Shown: piece after piece, positions 20,175-28,555 of the stretch | Position numbering within the stretch: the first letter of the stretch is position 1 | Layout of the letters: every line of letters begins with the position of its first letter | Assembly (NCBI RefSeq): GCF_022347745.1 | Contig: NZ_JAKRGC010000004.1 | Location: forward strand, 1-64,000 | Origin: Streptomyces sp. OfavH-34-F | Lineage (GTDB): Bacteria; Actinomycetota; Actinomycetes; Streptomycetales; Streptomycetaceae | Direction of reading: 5' to 3' | Length of the DNA stretch: 64,000 bases | Made by a program: the position numbers and the translations under genes | Notes under the pieces: model-generated | What the model saw: the letters and a program-made list of their open reading frames with translations, nothing else | The model's database searches: none | Told to the model about the DNA's origin: nothing

Positions 20175-21386
20175 TCAGCTCCGCACCGCCGGGGTCTGCG
20201 CCGGTTCCGGGGTGTGTGCGGCGACGAGGCGGCTCGGGGTGACCGTAGGGCGCTCCAGGACACTGGAGATCGCGGCGAGCACCAGGGCCGACGCGGCCAG
20301 GGCCGCTCCGACCCAGTTGGGGGCGGTGTAGCCGAGGCCGGCCCCGATGACCAGGCCGCCGAGCCAGGCCGAGAGCGCGTTGCCCAGGTTGAAGGCGCCG
20401 ATGTTCATCGCCGAGGCCAGAGTCGGGGCGCCTGCCGCGTGGTCGAGCACCCGCTTCTGCAGCGGGGGCACGGTGGCGAAGCCGAGTGCCCCGATCAGGA
20501 TGAGGGTGATCGCTGCCGTGATCTTGTTGTGGGCGGTCCAGGTGAACAGGGCCAGCACCAGGGCGAGGCCGGCCAGCGACACATGGAGCAGCGGCATGGT
20601 GTGCCGGTCGGCGAGCCTGCCGCCGAGCAGATTGCCGCCGAGCATGCCGATCCCGAAGAGGATCAGCAGCCAGGTGACCGCGGAGGCCGGGTAGCCGGCG
20701 ATCTCCGTCATCATCGGCGTGATGTAGGTGATCGCCGCGAAGACACCGCCGAAACCGAGGACCGTCATCGCCATCGCGAGAAGGACCTGGGCGTTGCGGA
20801 AGGCCGCGAGCTCCTGTCCCAGCCTGACCCGTTCGGTGCGGGGCTGCTCGGGGATGAGCCGGGCGACGCCGACCAGGCCGAGAACGCCCAGCGCCGCGAC
20901 GACGAAGAAGGTGACGCGCCAGCCGGAGTGCAAACCGATGTACGTCCCCACCGGTACGCCCACGACGTTGGCGACGGTGAGGCCGGTGAACATCAAGGCG
21001 ATGGCCCCCGCCTTCTTCTGCGGGGCCACCAGATCGGCCGCCACGACCGCTCCGATGCCGAAGAAGGCGCCGTGGGCGAGCGAGGCGACCACCCGGCCGA
21101 CGATCATCACCTCGAAGACGGGCGCGCTCGCGGTCACCACATTACCCACGACGAACAGGCCCATGAGGATCATCAGCATCCGCTTACGGCTGACCCTCGT
21201 GCCGAGCACGGTCATCAGCGGGGCTCCCAGCACCACGCCGAGCGCGTATCCCGTGACGAGGAAGCCGGCGGCCGGAATGGACACCTGGAAGTCGGCGGCC
21301 ACCTCGGGAAGCAATCCCATGATCACGAACTCGGTCGTACCGATCCCGAAAGCCCCGATGGCCAGGGCGAGGAGCGCGAGTGGCAT
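20175..21386 (-). CDS. MFS exporter of the AraJ/Cmx type
   Basis: The 403-residue protein has twelve membrane segments and begins LALLALAIGAFGIGTTEFVIMGLLPEVA, the signature of the drug/sugar efflux (AraJ/NepI/Cmx) branch of the MFS. GAFFGIGAVVAADLV and LVTGYALGVVLGAPL are further markers. The ATG at 21386 has GGAAGGTG upstream. It is divergent from a MarR regulator with a 138-bp shared promoter region, so the regulator probably represses this exporter. The substrate is unknown. Confidence 0.9.
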   Translation of the reverse strand: MPLALLALAIGAFGIGTTEFVIMGLLPEVAADFQVSIPAAGFLVTGYALGVVLGAPLMTVLGTRVSRKRMLMILMGLFVVGNVVTASAPVFEVMIVGRVVASLAHGAFFGIGAVVAADLVAPQKKAGAIALMFTGLTVANVVGVPVGTYIGLHSGWRVTFFVVAALGVLGLVGVARLIPEQPRTERVRLGQELAAFRNAQVLLAMAMTVLGFGGVFAAITYITPMMTEIAGYPASAVTWLLILFGIGMLGGNLLGGRLADRHTMPLLHVSLAGLALVLALFTWTAHNKITAAITLILIGALGFATVPPLQKRVLDHAAGAPTLASAMNIGAFNLGNALSAWLGGLVIGAGLGYTAPNWVGAALAASALVLAAISSVLERPTVTPSRLVAAHTPEPAQTPAVRS

Positions 21387-21438
21387 GGGTACACCTTCCC
21401 AAAAAGTTGCTACTGCACCTTACGGGCGTAGACAATAA

Positions 21439-21468
21439 TTGCAGACGCCGATTAATTGCAAACGCCGA
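21439..21468. promoter_or_regulatory. Tandem 13-bp repeats between the MFS and MarR genes (probable operator)
   Basis: TTGCAGACGCCGA (21439-21451) and TTGCAAACGCCGA (21456-21468) are direct repeats with a 17-bp period, inside an AT-rich stretch that is unusual for this genome. Their place in a divergent MarR-exporter promoter suggests MarR binding sites. Confidence 0.55.
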
Positions 21469-21524
21469 CTATTGCGCAGCCTGGGTATCCTGGTCATCAG
21501 CAGCTCCACCACGGAGGAGAGACC

Positions 21525-21986
21525 ATGACTGCCACGGACCCGGCTCTGACCGCCCTTTCCCAGAGCTGGATCGCGCTCTCGCTGCTCCACGGCAGGATCG
21601 AGTCCCGCATCGAACGGGCGCTGCAGAGCGGCCACGACCTCAGCGTGCGGGAGTACTCCCTGCTGGACGTGCTCAGCCGACAGCACAGCGGACCTGGCGG
21701 GCATCTGCAGATGAAGCAGGTCGCGGACTCCGTGGGGCTGAGCCAGAGCGCCACCACCCGGCTGGTCACCCGCCTGGAGGACCGCGGTCTGCTCACCCGC
21801 TATCTGTGCGACACCGACCGCAGGGGCATCTACACCGATGTCACCGAAGACGGACTGGCCCTGCTCTCCGAGGCCCGGCCGACCAATGACAGCGCCCTGC
21901 GAGCCGCGCTCGACGAAGCCGCCGAGAACCCCGAACTGGCCCCGTTGGTCAGGGCCGTGGAAGAACTGAAGACCGTCCCCGTGTAG
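21525..21986 (+). CDS. MarR-family regulator
   Basis: The 153-residue protein has the MarR winged helix (MKQVADSVGLSQSATTRLVTRLEDRGLLTRYLCDTDRRGIYTDVTEDG, about 64-115) between helical dimer ends. The ATG at 21525 has GGAGGAGAG upstream. It lies divergently from an MFS exporter, the usual MarR-efflux layout, and the tandem repeats between them are candidate operators. The following GNAT gene starts 31 bp downstream and may be co-transcribed. Confidence 0.92.
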   Translation: MTATDPALTALSQSWIALSLLHGRIESRIERALQSGHDLSVREYSLLDVLSRQHSGPGGHLQMKQVADSVGLSQSATTRLVTRLEDRGLLTRYLCDTDRRGIYTDVTEDGLALLSEARPTNDSALRAALDEAAENPELAPLVRAVEELKTVPV

Positions 21987-22017
21987 CCGCGGGCCGCGAC
22001 TGCGTAGGCTGCCGCTC

Positions 22018-22470
22018 ATGACCGACCTGGACATACGCCGTGCGACCGCTGACGATCTGGCCGCGATCGTCGCGCTGCTCGCCGACGACCCGCTGGGCGC
22101 CCAGCGCGAGTCTCCGGACGACCTCGCGCCGTACCGGACGGCGCTCCGGCGGCTGACCAACGATCCGCATCAGCATCTGATGGTGGCGGTGCGCCAGGAG
22201 CGCGTCGTCGGCACCCTCCAGCTCACCGTGATCCCCGGCCTGTCCCGGCGCGGTTCGACCCGCTCGGTGATCGAGGGCGTCCGCGTCCACGCGGACGAAC
22301 GGGGGAGCGGCCTCGGCACCCGGCTGATCCAGTGGGCCGTGGACGAGTCGCGCCGCCAGGGCTGCCAGCTGGTGCAACTCACCTCGGACACGACCCGCAC
22401 CGACGCGCATCGCTTCTACGAGCGCCTCGGCTTCGTCGCCAGCCATGTGGGATTCAAGCTCGCTCTCTGA
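22018..22470 (+). CDS. GNAT-family N-acetyltransferase
   Basis: The single-domain GNAT protein of 150 residues has the acetyl-CoA motif VHADERGSGLGTRLIQWAVDESRRQGC (about 90-116) and the late TRTDAHRFYERLGF segment. The substrate is unknown. It follows the MarR gene by 31 bp and precedes the winged-helix gene by 26 bp, so the three probably form one transcript. Confidence 0.9.
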   Translation: MTDLDIRRATADDLAAIVALLADDPLGAQRESPDDLAPYRTALRRLTNDPHQHLMVAVRQERVVGTLQLTVIPGLSRRGSTRSVIEGVRVHADERGSGLGTRLIQWAVDESRRQGCQLVQLTSDTTRTDAHRFYERLGFVASHVGFKLAL

Positions 22471-22496
22471 CTCCGCCGTACCGCCTGGGGGCCACC

Positions 22497-23660
22497 GTGC
22501 AACGCATCAGTGACGAACAACGACGCATCCGGATCGGCCGCCGTCATCTGCTCGCCTCCGAGGCCCGGGCCTCCTCGCCCGTGGCCGTGGCCGACGCCCT
22601 CGTCGCGCTCCACGCGACCGATGCGGCCACCGTGTTCCTGTCCGCCTGCGCCCGCCTTGCCGAACCCGGCGTCGCCGCGGTGGAGCGATGCCTCTACGAG
22701 GAGGTCTCGCTGGTGCGGATGCTGTCGCTGCGCAACACCCTCTTCGTCGTATCGGAGGGGGCGGCCCCCCACATCGAGGCTGCCAACGCGCGCGCCGTGG
22801 CCGCCAAGGAGCGCCGCACCCTGCTCAAGCACCTCCGGGAGGACGGCAACGGCCTGGACGAACACTGGCTCGACGAGGCCGAACGGAGCGCCCTCGCCTT
22901 CCTGGACAAGAGCGGACCGGTCTCGGGCAGCGAACTCGCCGCAGGGGTACCCGCCCTCCGCACCAAGATCACGGTGTTCCCCGGAAAGAAGCAGGAGACG
23001 GTCCAGGGCGTCGCCACACGGGTGATCCGGGTGCTGGCCGCAGAGGGCAGGATCCGCCGGGACCGGCCACGCGGCTCCTGGACCTCCAGCCAGTTCCGCT
23101 GGGCCCCCGCCCTCCCCCGCCCGGTCGAGGAAACCGCTCCGGCCCAGGCGGAGGTGGCCCTGCGCTGGCTCCGCGCCTACGGACCGGGCACCGAAGGCGA
23201 TCTCAAGTGGTGGACCGGGTGGGGAGCGCGCGAGGTCCGGGCGGCGCTGGCGGCGGCCGGAGCCGTGGAGGTGCGGCTCGAGCACGGTGCTGCGGCGTGG
23301 GTCGCCCCCGGTGATACGGAGCCCGAGCCGGCCCCCGCCCCGTGGGCGGCCCTGCTGCCCGCGCTCGACCCGAGCGGGATGGGCTGGGCGGACCGCGACT
23401 TCCATCTGCCGGCCGAGCACCGGGCGGCCCTCTTCGACCGCTCGGGCAACATCGGACCCACGGTCTGGTGGAATGGCCGCATCGTGGGCGGCTGGGCGCA
23501 GCGAAGTGACGGCGAACTGACGTGGCGGCTACTGACTGATCCCGGTCGGGAGGCCACGGCCGCGATCGAGTCCGAGGCATCCCGACTGGCGTCCTGGGTG
23601 GGAGAGGCACGGATCACTCCGCGCTTCCGGACACCTCTGGAGCGGGAGCTGACGGCGTAG
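22497..23660 (+). CDS. Winged-helix protein of the AlkZ/YcaQ (HTH_42) superfamily
   Basis: The 387-residue protein belongs to the winged-helix DNA-binding superfamily that includes the DNA glycosylases AlkZ and YcaQ, which remove bulky or cross-linked bases. Recognisable parts are LVRMLSLRNTLFVV, the winged-helix core GPVSGSELAAGVPAL and the C-terminal GRIVGGWAQR. Where AlkZ and YcaQ carry a catalytic Gln-x-Gln or Gln-x-Asp, this protein has ALHATDAAT, so activity is doubtful or uses other residues. GTG 22497 is used. It ends before a hairpin that contains a parS-like site. Confidence 0.8.
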   Translation: MQRISDEQRRIRIGRRHLLASEARASSPVAVADALVALHATDAATVFLSACARLAEPGVAAVERCLYEEVSLVRMLSLRNTLFVVSEGAAPHIEAANARAVAAKERRTLLKHLREDGNGLDEHWLDEAERSALAFLDKSGPVSGSELAAGVPALRTKITVFPGKKQETVQGVATRVIRVLAAEGRIRRDRPRGSWTSSQFRWAPALPRPVEETAPAQAEVALRWLRAYGPGTEGDLKWWTGWGAREVRAALAAAGAVEVRLEHGAAAWVAPGDTEPEPAPAPWAALLPALDPSGMGWADRDFHLPAEHRAALFDRSGNIGPTVWWNGRIVGGWAQRSDGELTWRLLTDPGREATAAIESEASRLASWVGEARITPRFRTPLERELTA

Positions 23661-23666
23661 GACATG

Positions 23667-23698
23667 CGTCCGGCCGTTTCACGTGGAACGGCCGGACG
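23667..23698. terminator. Terminator hairpin with an imperfect parS in its loop
   Basis: A 12-bp perfect stem CGTCCGGCCGTT / AACGGCCGGACG (23667-23678 and 23687-23698) lies between convergent genes. Its loop and stem bases form GTTTCACGTGGAAC (23676-23689), one base away from parS. Confidence 0.75.
23676..23689. other. parS-like site (13 of 14 bases)
   Basis: GTTTCACGTGGAAC differs from parS by A to G at position 11. Degenerate parS copies are known in Streptomyces, but whether ParB binds this one is untested. The changed base lets the flanking terminator stem pair. Confidence 0.55.
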
Positions 23699-23722
23699 TC
23701 GCTCCCGTCTCCTCCCGCCGCC

Positions 23723-25102
23723 TCAGTCCCCCAGGCCGCGCCAGCCCTCCGGGTCCACGCCGCCGGGTACGGGGGCCGCCGGCTCGTAGGGCTCCCGTGT
23801 GAAGACGAAGGACCCCAGGTCGAGATGGCTCACGCTGCCGTCCGTGTTCCGCACGACCCGCAGTGTCTCCCCCGCGTAGTAGCCGTCCAGGCCCACCCAG
23901 GTCCCATCGGGACGTGCGACGAAGCGGGCGCCCCGGCCCTGGCCGTTCGCCGGGCGCAGGTCCAACCCGCGCCCGGCGGTCAGGCGCAGGATGTGGGGCC
24001 GGGTGGCCCAGTACCAGGCGCCGGTCAGGGCGAGGAGTTCCCCATCGACCTCGGGCAGCGGGCGCCACGGCTCCGGAATCCGGGGTTCGGCCTCGGCGAC
24101 GATGTCCACGAGGTCGGCGGCGACCTCACCGATCGCCACCCCGGACGTCGCGTTGACGAGCACCACGGCGGCCACATCGTCCTCGGCGCTCACCCAGAGG
24201 GCGGCCAGGAAGCCGGGGAGCGAGCCGGTGTGCCCGATGAGGGTGCGCCCCTTCCTCCGGAGCAGCTGGAGCCCCAGGCCGTAGTGGTCGAGGCTTCCGG
24301 TCTCGGGAGCGGACGACGGCTGCTTCATCTCCTCGACCGACGCGGCGCAGAGCACACGGTCGTCCCCCTCGGCGAGGAAGCCCGCGAAGCGGAGCAGATC
24401 GGCGGTGGTGGACCAGAGCTGCCCGGCCGGGGCCATCAGCCCCAGGTCCTCCGCCGGCTCGGGAAGCATCGCGTCGGCCCAGGGGTGCACCGCCCAGCCG
24501 CCGGCATGCGGAGCCTGGGGGAGGAAGCTGGTGCGGTGCATGCCGAGGGGCTCCAGGATCTCCTGGCGCAGCACCTCCTCCCAGGACGCTCCGCGCACGG
24601 CTTCGATCAGCGAACCGAGGAGCGTGTACCCGGGATTGGAATAGTGGTGGCGCCGACCGGGCGGGTGCAGGGCGATCTGCTCACCGAGCACGTCCGCGAG
24701 GGTCGGGCGCAGGCTGCCGGGGGTCCGCTCCCACCACGGCGCGGTCGTCTCGGCTCCGAGGCCCGCGCTGTGACCCAGCAGTTGATGGACGGTCACCTCG
24801 CCCGCGCCGGTGCCCGGAAGATGCTTCTCCAGCGGATCGGACAGATCGAGGAGCCCCTCGTCGCGCAGCCGCAGCACCAGCACCGCGGTGAACGTCTTGG
24901 TGAGGGAGCCGATCCTGAACTGTGTGTCCGGGTCGGGGGCGTGGCCCTCGACACAGCTGCGCGAGCCGTCCCAGACGGTCTGCCCCTGCCGCCGCACGGC
25001 GGCGACGAGAGAAGGAGTACGCCCTTCGGCCTGCGCCGTGGCGATGCGATGCAGCAACGCACGGCGGGTACCGGGGAGCAACGGTTCAACGGGAGAAGTC
25101 AT
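23723..25102 (-). CDS. Serine hydrolase, class C beta-lactamase / DD-peptidase fold
   Basis: The 459-residue protein has the three penicillin-recognising motifs: SLTK (in RIGSLTKTF, about 71-75), YSN (in HYSNPGYTLLG, about 155) and HTG (in LIGHTGSLPGF, about 285). A C-terminal beta-rich domain of about 130 residues follows. No signal peptide is seen, so it probably acts in the cytoplasm as an esterase or peptidase rather than on antibiotics. ATG 25102 is used; GTG 25111 is an alternative. It follows dnaB with 70 bp between. Confidence 0.85.
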   Translation of the reverse strand: MTSPVEPLLPGTRRALLHRIATAQAEGRTPSLVAAVRRQGQTVWDGSRSCVEGHAPDPDTQFRIGSLTKTFTAVLVLRLRDEGLLDLSDPLEKHLPGTGAGEVTVHQLLGHSAGLGAETTAPWWERTPGSLRPTLADVLGEQIALHPPGRRHHYSNPGYTLLGSLIEAVRGASWEEVLRQEILEPLGMHRTSFLPQAPHAGGWAVHPWADAMLPEPAEDLGLMAPAGQLWSTTADLLRFAGFLAEGDDRVLCAASVEEMKQPSSAPETGSLDHYGLGLQLLRRKGRTLIGHTGSLPGFLAALWVSAEDDVAAVVLVNATSGVAIGEVAADLVDIVAEAEPRIPEPWRPLPEVDGELLALTGAWYWATRPHILRLTAGRGLDLRPANGQGRGARFVARPDGTWVGLDGYYAGETLRVVRNTDGSVSHLDLGSFVFTREPYEPAAPVPGGVDPEGWRGLGD

Positions 25103-25172
25103 CACCCACAACTACCGCCCGCACTCCCGGATGGCGACTCCATTTCCCGCGCCGTATCCGCATCCGTCGGGA

Positions 25173-26651
25173 TCAGGTCTGGGCCATGTCCACGAAGCGT
25201 GAGTAGTGGCCCTGGAAGGCGACCGTGATCGTTGCCGTGGGACCGTTTCGGTGCTTCGCCACGATCAGGTCCGCTTCGCCGGCGCGCGGCGACTCCTTCT
25301 CGTACGCGTCCTCGCGGTGCAGCAGGATCACCATGTCGGCGTCCTGCTCGATGGAGCCGGACTCGCGCAGGTCGGAGACCATCGGCTTCTTGTCCGTGCG
25401 CTGCTCGGGCCCACGGTTCAGCTGGGAGAGCGCGATGACCGGGAGCTGCAGCTCCTTGGCCAGCAGCTTGAGGTTTCGCGACATGTCGGAGACCTCCTGC
25501 TGGCGGCTCTCGGCACGCTTCGAGCCGCCGGACTGCATCAGCTGCAGGTAGTCGATGACCACGAGCTTGAGGTCGTTGCGCTGCTTCAGCCGCCGGCACT
25601 TCGCCCGGATCTCCATCATGGAGAGGTTGGGGGAGTCGTCGATGTAGAGCGGGGCCGCGGAGACGTCCGGCATCCGCCGGGCCAGCCGCGTCCAGTCCTC
25701 GTCGGTCATCGTGCCGGAACGCATGTGGTGCAGGGCCACGCGCGCCTCGGCGGACAGCAGGCGCATGGCGATCTCGTTGCGCCCCATCTCCAGGGAGAAG
25801 ATCACGCTGGGCATGTTGCTCTTGATCGAGCAGGCGCGGGCGAAGTCCAGCGCCAGGGTGGACTTACCCATGGCGGGACGGGCCGCGATGACCACCATCT
25901 GGCCGGGATGCAGGCCGTTGGTCAGGGCGTCGAGGTCGGTGAAGCCCGTGGGCACCCCCGTCATCTCACCGCTGCGGGAGCCGATCGCCTCGATCTCGTC
26001 GAGGGCGCCCTCCATGATGTCGCCGAGCGGGAGGTAGTCCTCGCTGGTCCGCTGCTCGGTGACGGCGTAGATCTCGGCCTGCGCGGAGTTGACGATGTCG
26101 TCCACATCGCCGTCCGCCGCGTATCCCATTTGCGTGATCTTCGTACCGGCCTCGACGAGTCGCCGCAGGACGGCGCGCTCGTGGACGATCTCCGCGTAGT
26201 ACGAGGCGTTGGCCGCCGTGGGGACCGACTGGACCAGCGTGTGCAGATACGGCGCCCCGCCCACCTTGGTGATCTCGCCGCGCTTGACCAGCTCGGCCGC
26301 CACGGTGATCGGGTCGGCCGGCTCACCCTTGGCGTAGAGGTCGAGGATCGCCTGGTAGACGGTTTCGTGAGCCGGGCGGTAGAAGTCGTGGGGCTTGAGG
26401 ACCTCCACGACTTCGGCGATGGCGTCCTTGGAGAGGAGCATGCCGCCGAGCACGGACTGCTCCGCGTCGAGGTCCTGCGGCGGCACCCGTTCGAAACCCG
26501 CGGAGCCGCCTTCCCAGTCATGGCTCTCCCGGCCGCGGTCGTGCCGCTCGCTCCGGTCCCGGTCCTCACTCCTGCGCTGGCGGGAGACGGGCAGCCGGTC
26601 ACTGGGGCCGGTGTCCGCCCAGGGATCGTCCAAGGGTTCGGGAATGCTCAC
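25173..26651 (-). CDS. dnaB: Replicative DNA helicase DnaB
   Basis: DnaB unwinds DNA at the fork and recruits primase. The 492-residue protein has a charged, disordered start (about 60 residues), the DnaB N-terminal domain beginning PPQDLDAEQSVLGGMLL, and a RecA-like core with Walker A ARPAMGKSTLA (Lys263) and Walker B LVVIDYLQLM. No intein interrupts it. The start is GTG 26651, because GGAGGAGGT lies just upstream; a longer frame to 26828 is not needed. A DnaA-box cluster lies 183-271 bp upstream. Confidence 0.96.
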   Translation of the reverse strand: MSIPEPLDDPWADTGPSDRLPVSRQRRSEDRDRSERHDRGRESHDWEGGSAGFERVPPQDLDAEQSVLGGMLLSKDAIAEVVEVLKPHDFYRPAHETVYQAILDLYAKGEPADPITVAAELVKRGEITKVGGAPYLHTLVQSVPTAANASYYAEIVHERAVLRRLVEAGTKITQMGYAADGDVDDIVNSAQAEIYAVTEQRTSEDYLPLGDIMEGALDEIEAIGSRSGEMTGVPTGFTDLDALTNGLHPGQMVVIAARPAMGKSTLALDFARACSIKSNMPSVIFSLEMGRNEIAMRLLSAEARVALHHMRSGTMTDEDWTRLARRMPDVSAAPLYIDDSPNLSMMEIRAKCRRLKQRNDLKLVVIDYLQLMQSGGSKRAESRQQEVSDMSRNLKLLAKELQLPVIALSQLNRGPEQRTDKKPMVSDLRESGSIEQDADMVILLHREDAYEKESPRAGEADLIVAKHRNGPTATITVAFQGHYSRFVDMAQT

Positions 26652-27110
26652 CCGGCCACCTCCTCCCGTCCGCTCCGCGGACCTAGCCGTGCTCCTCTTT
26701 CTTACGGCACGGCACCGACAAACAACGGCCCCGACTCCGGTTCCGGTGTGTCGAGTTCTGCACTGTCGCAGAGCCGAAACAGGGTGGGGGCGCCGGACTA
26801 CGGTAGGCGGCTCGGCACCGTCAGCCAATCTGGTTATCCACAGGCCCTGTGGACGAGCGCCCTGATGCTGTGGAGAACTCCTCAGAACCTGTGCACGGAC
26901 CGGGGGACAGCACTGTGGACAAACTCATAGCCCTCCCATGAAGACCGCCCTGACCTGGAGCTTTTCCATCCACGGGCTGTGGGGGAGAAAAAGTTGGGCC
27001 GTCCGGCCGCGATCGTGGCGCCTCCTGCACGGGAGTGACCTACAGCCGCGTAGATGTAAGGACTCCTGACTGATTGCATCTATTACCTGTGGAAGATTAG
27101 ATTGGCTGCC
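26652..27110. promoter_or_regulatory. Divergent region between dnaB and the MATE gene
   Basis: No gene is seen in these 459 bp. They carry the dnaB promoter region and a DnaA-box cluster at 26834-26922 (separate entry). The stretch 26985-27100 is less GC-rich than its surroundings. Confidence 0.6.
26834..26922. promoter_or_regulatory. DnaA-box cluster upstream of dnaB
   Basis: TTATCCACA (26834-26842, plus strand) and TTGTCCACA (26914-26922, minus strand) are perfect DnaA boxes. TCGTCCACA (26848-26856, minus) and TTCTCCACA (26869-26877, minus) each differ from TTGTCCACA at one base. The first box is half of an interrupted palindrome, TCCACAGG-C-CCTGTGGA. Four boxes in 89 bp outside oriC is well above chance in GC-rich DNA. 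Confidence 0.75.
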
Positions 27111-28445
27111 ATGATCCAGCCACCGGGAGCCTCTTCTTCCCGTCGCCGCCACGACCGCGAGATCATCGCGCTCGCCGTCCCGGCCTTCGGCGCCCTTGTG
27201 GCCGAGCCGCTGTTCGTCATGGTCGACAGTGCGATCGTCGGCCACCTCGGCACTCCCCAACTCGCGGGACTGGCCGTCGCCGCCGCCCTGCTGACGACCG
27301 CGGTGAGCATCTTCGTCTTCCTCGCCTACGCCACCACGGCGGCCGTCGCCAGACGGGTGGGCGCCGGCGATCTGGCCGCCGCGATCCGCCAGGGCATGGA
27401 CGGCATCTGGCTGGCGGTCCTGCTGGGGATCGCCGTCATCGCGCTGACGCTCCCCCTGGCCCCCTGGCTCGTCGACGCGTTCGGCGCCTCCTCCACGGCG
27501 GCACCCCACGCCATCACGTATCTCCGTATCTCCAGCCTCGGCATCCCCGCGATGCTGGTGGTCCTGGCCGCGACCGGCGTCCTCCGGGGCCTCCAGGACA
27601 CCCGTACTCCGCTCTACGTCGCCATCGGAGGGTTCGCCGCCAACGCGGCCCTCAACGCCGTTCTCGTCTACGGCGCCGGTCTGGGAATCGCCGGATCGGC
27701 CTGGGGAACGGTCATAGCCCAGCTCGCGATGGCCGCCGCCTACCTCGTCGTGGTCGTACGCGGCGCCCGCAGGCACGGCGCGTCCCTACGGCCCGATGCC
27801 GCCGGTATCCGGGCCTGCGCACAAGCGGGCGCGCCCCTGCTGGTCCGTACCCTGTCGCTCCGCGCCGTCCTGCTCATCGCCACGGCGGTGGCCGCTCGGC
27901 TCGGGGACACCGACATCGCCGCGCATCAGATCGTCCTGTCCCTGTGGAGCCTGATGGCCTTCGCCCTCGACGCCATCGCCATCGCCGGACAGGCCATCAT
28001 CGGCCGGTACCTCGGTGCGAACGACGTGGGGGGCGCCCGCGAGGCCTGTCGCCGGATGGTGGAGTGGGGCGTCGCGGCCGGTGTGGTCCTGGGCGTGCTG
28101 ATCGTCCTGGCCCGTCCGCTCTTCGTACCGCTGTTCACCAGCGACACCGCGGTCCAGGACGCCCTCCTCCCCGCGCTCCTGGTGGTCGCCGCCACTCAGC
28201 CGATCGCCGGTGTCGTCTTCGTTCTGGACGGAGTCCTGATGGGTGCCGGGGACGGGCCCTACCTGGCCTGGGCGATGTTGCTGACCCTGGCCGTCTTCGC
28301 TCCGGCAGCCCTCCTGGTCCCCACCCTGGGCGGCGGGCTCGGGGCCCTGTGGTGTGCGATGGCACTCATGATGATCGTGCGGATGGCGACGCTCTGGCTC
28401 CGTACCCGCTCGGGCAAGTGGCTGGTCACCGGCGCGACCCGCTGA
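27111..28445 (+). CDS. MATE-family efflux transporter
   Basis: The 444-residue protein has twelve membrane segments and the MATE signatures EIIALAVPAFGALVAEPLFVMVDSAIVGHLG and the matching repeat near VRTLSLRAVLLIATAVAARLGDTDIAAHQI. It should export cationic drugs or metabolites using H+ or Na+. ATG 27111 is used. TTG 27102 has GGAAG at better spacing and may be the true start, adding three residues. It is divergent from dnaB and convergent with rplI. Confidence 0.9.
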   Translation: MIQPPGASSSRRRHDREIIALAVPAFGALVAEPLFVMVDSAIVGHLGTPQLAGLAVAAALLTTAVSIFVFLAYATTAAVARRVGAGDLAAAIRQGMDGIWLAVLLGIAVIALTLPLAPWLVDAFGASSTAAPHAITYLRISSLGIPAMLVVLAATGVLRGLQDTRTPLYVAIGGFAANAALNAVLVYGAGLGIAGSAWGTVIAQLAMAAAYLVVVVRGARRHGASLRPDAAGIRACAQAGAPLLVRTLSLRAVLLIATAVAARLGDTDIAAHQIVLSLWSLMAFALDAIAIAGQAIIGRYLGANDVGGAREACRRMVEWGVAAGVVLGVLIVLARPLFVPLFTSDTAVQDALLPALLVVAATQPIAGVVFVLDGVLMGAGDGPYLAWAMLLTLAVFAPAALLVPTLGGGLGALWCAMALMMIVRMATLWLRTRSGKWLVTGATR

Positions 28446-28484
28446 TTCGGTCCGATAACCGGCCGCGCCGTACTCCGCCCTCGT

Positions 28485-28498
28485 GTTTCACGTGAAAC
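28485..28498. other. parS site (perfect)
   Basis: GTTTCACGTGAAAC in the convergent gap between the MATE gene and rplI, 3 bp from the terminator stem of the ribosomal operon. Confidence 0.92.
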
Positions 28499-28501
28499 GG
28501 C

Positions 28502-28531
28502 GAAGGGCCGCACCCGGAGGTGCGGCCCTTC
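28502..28531 (-). terminator. Terminator of the rpsF-ssb-rpsR-rplI operon
   Basis: A 13-bp perfect stem GAAGGGCCGCACC / GGTGCGGCCCTTC (28502-28514 and 28519-28531), 24 bp after the rplI stop. It can also end MATE transcripts from the other side. Confidence 0.85.
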
Positions 28532-28555
28532 ACTGTTCTGCTGAGGTGCGGCCGA

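Noticed and set aside
26651-26828. Longer DnaB start at 26828
   Set aside because: The extra 59 residues are Arg/Cys/Val-rich promoter translation; GGAGGAGGT before GTG 26651 decides the start.
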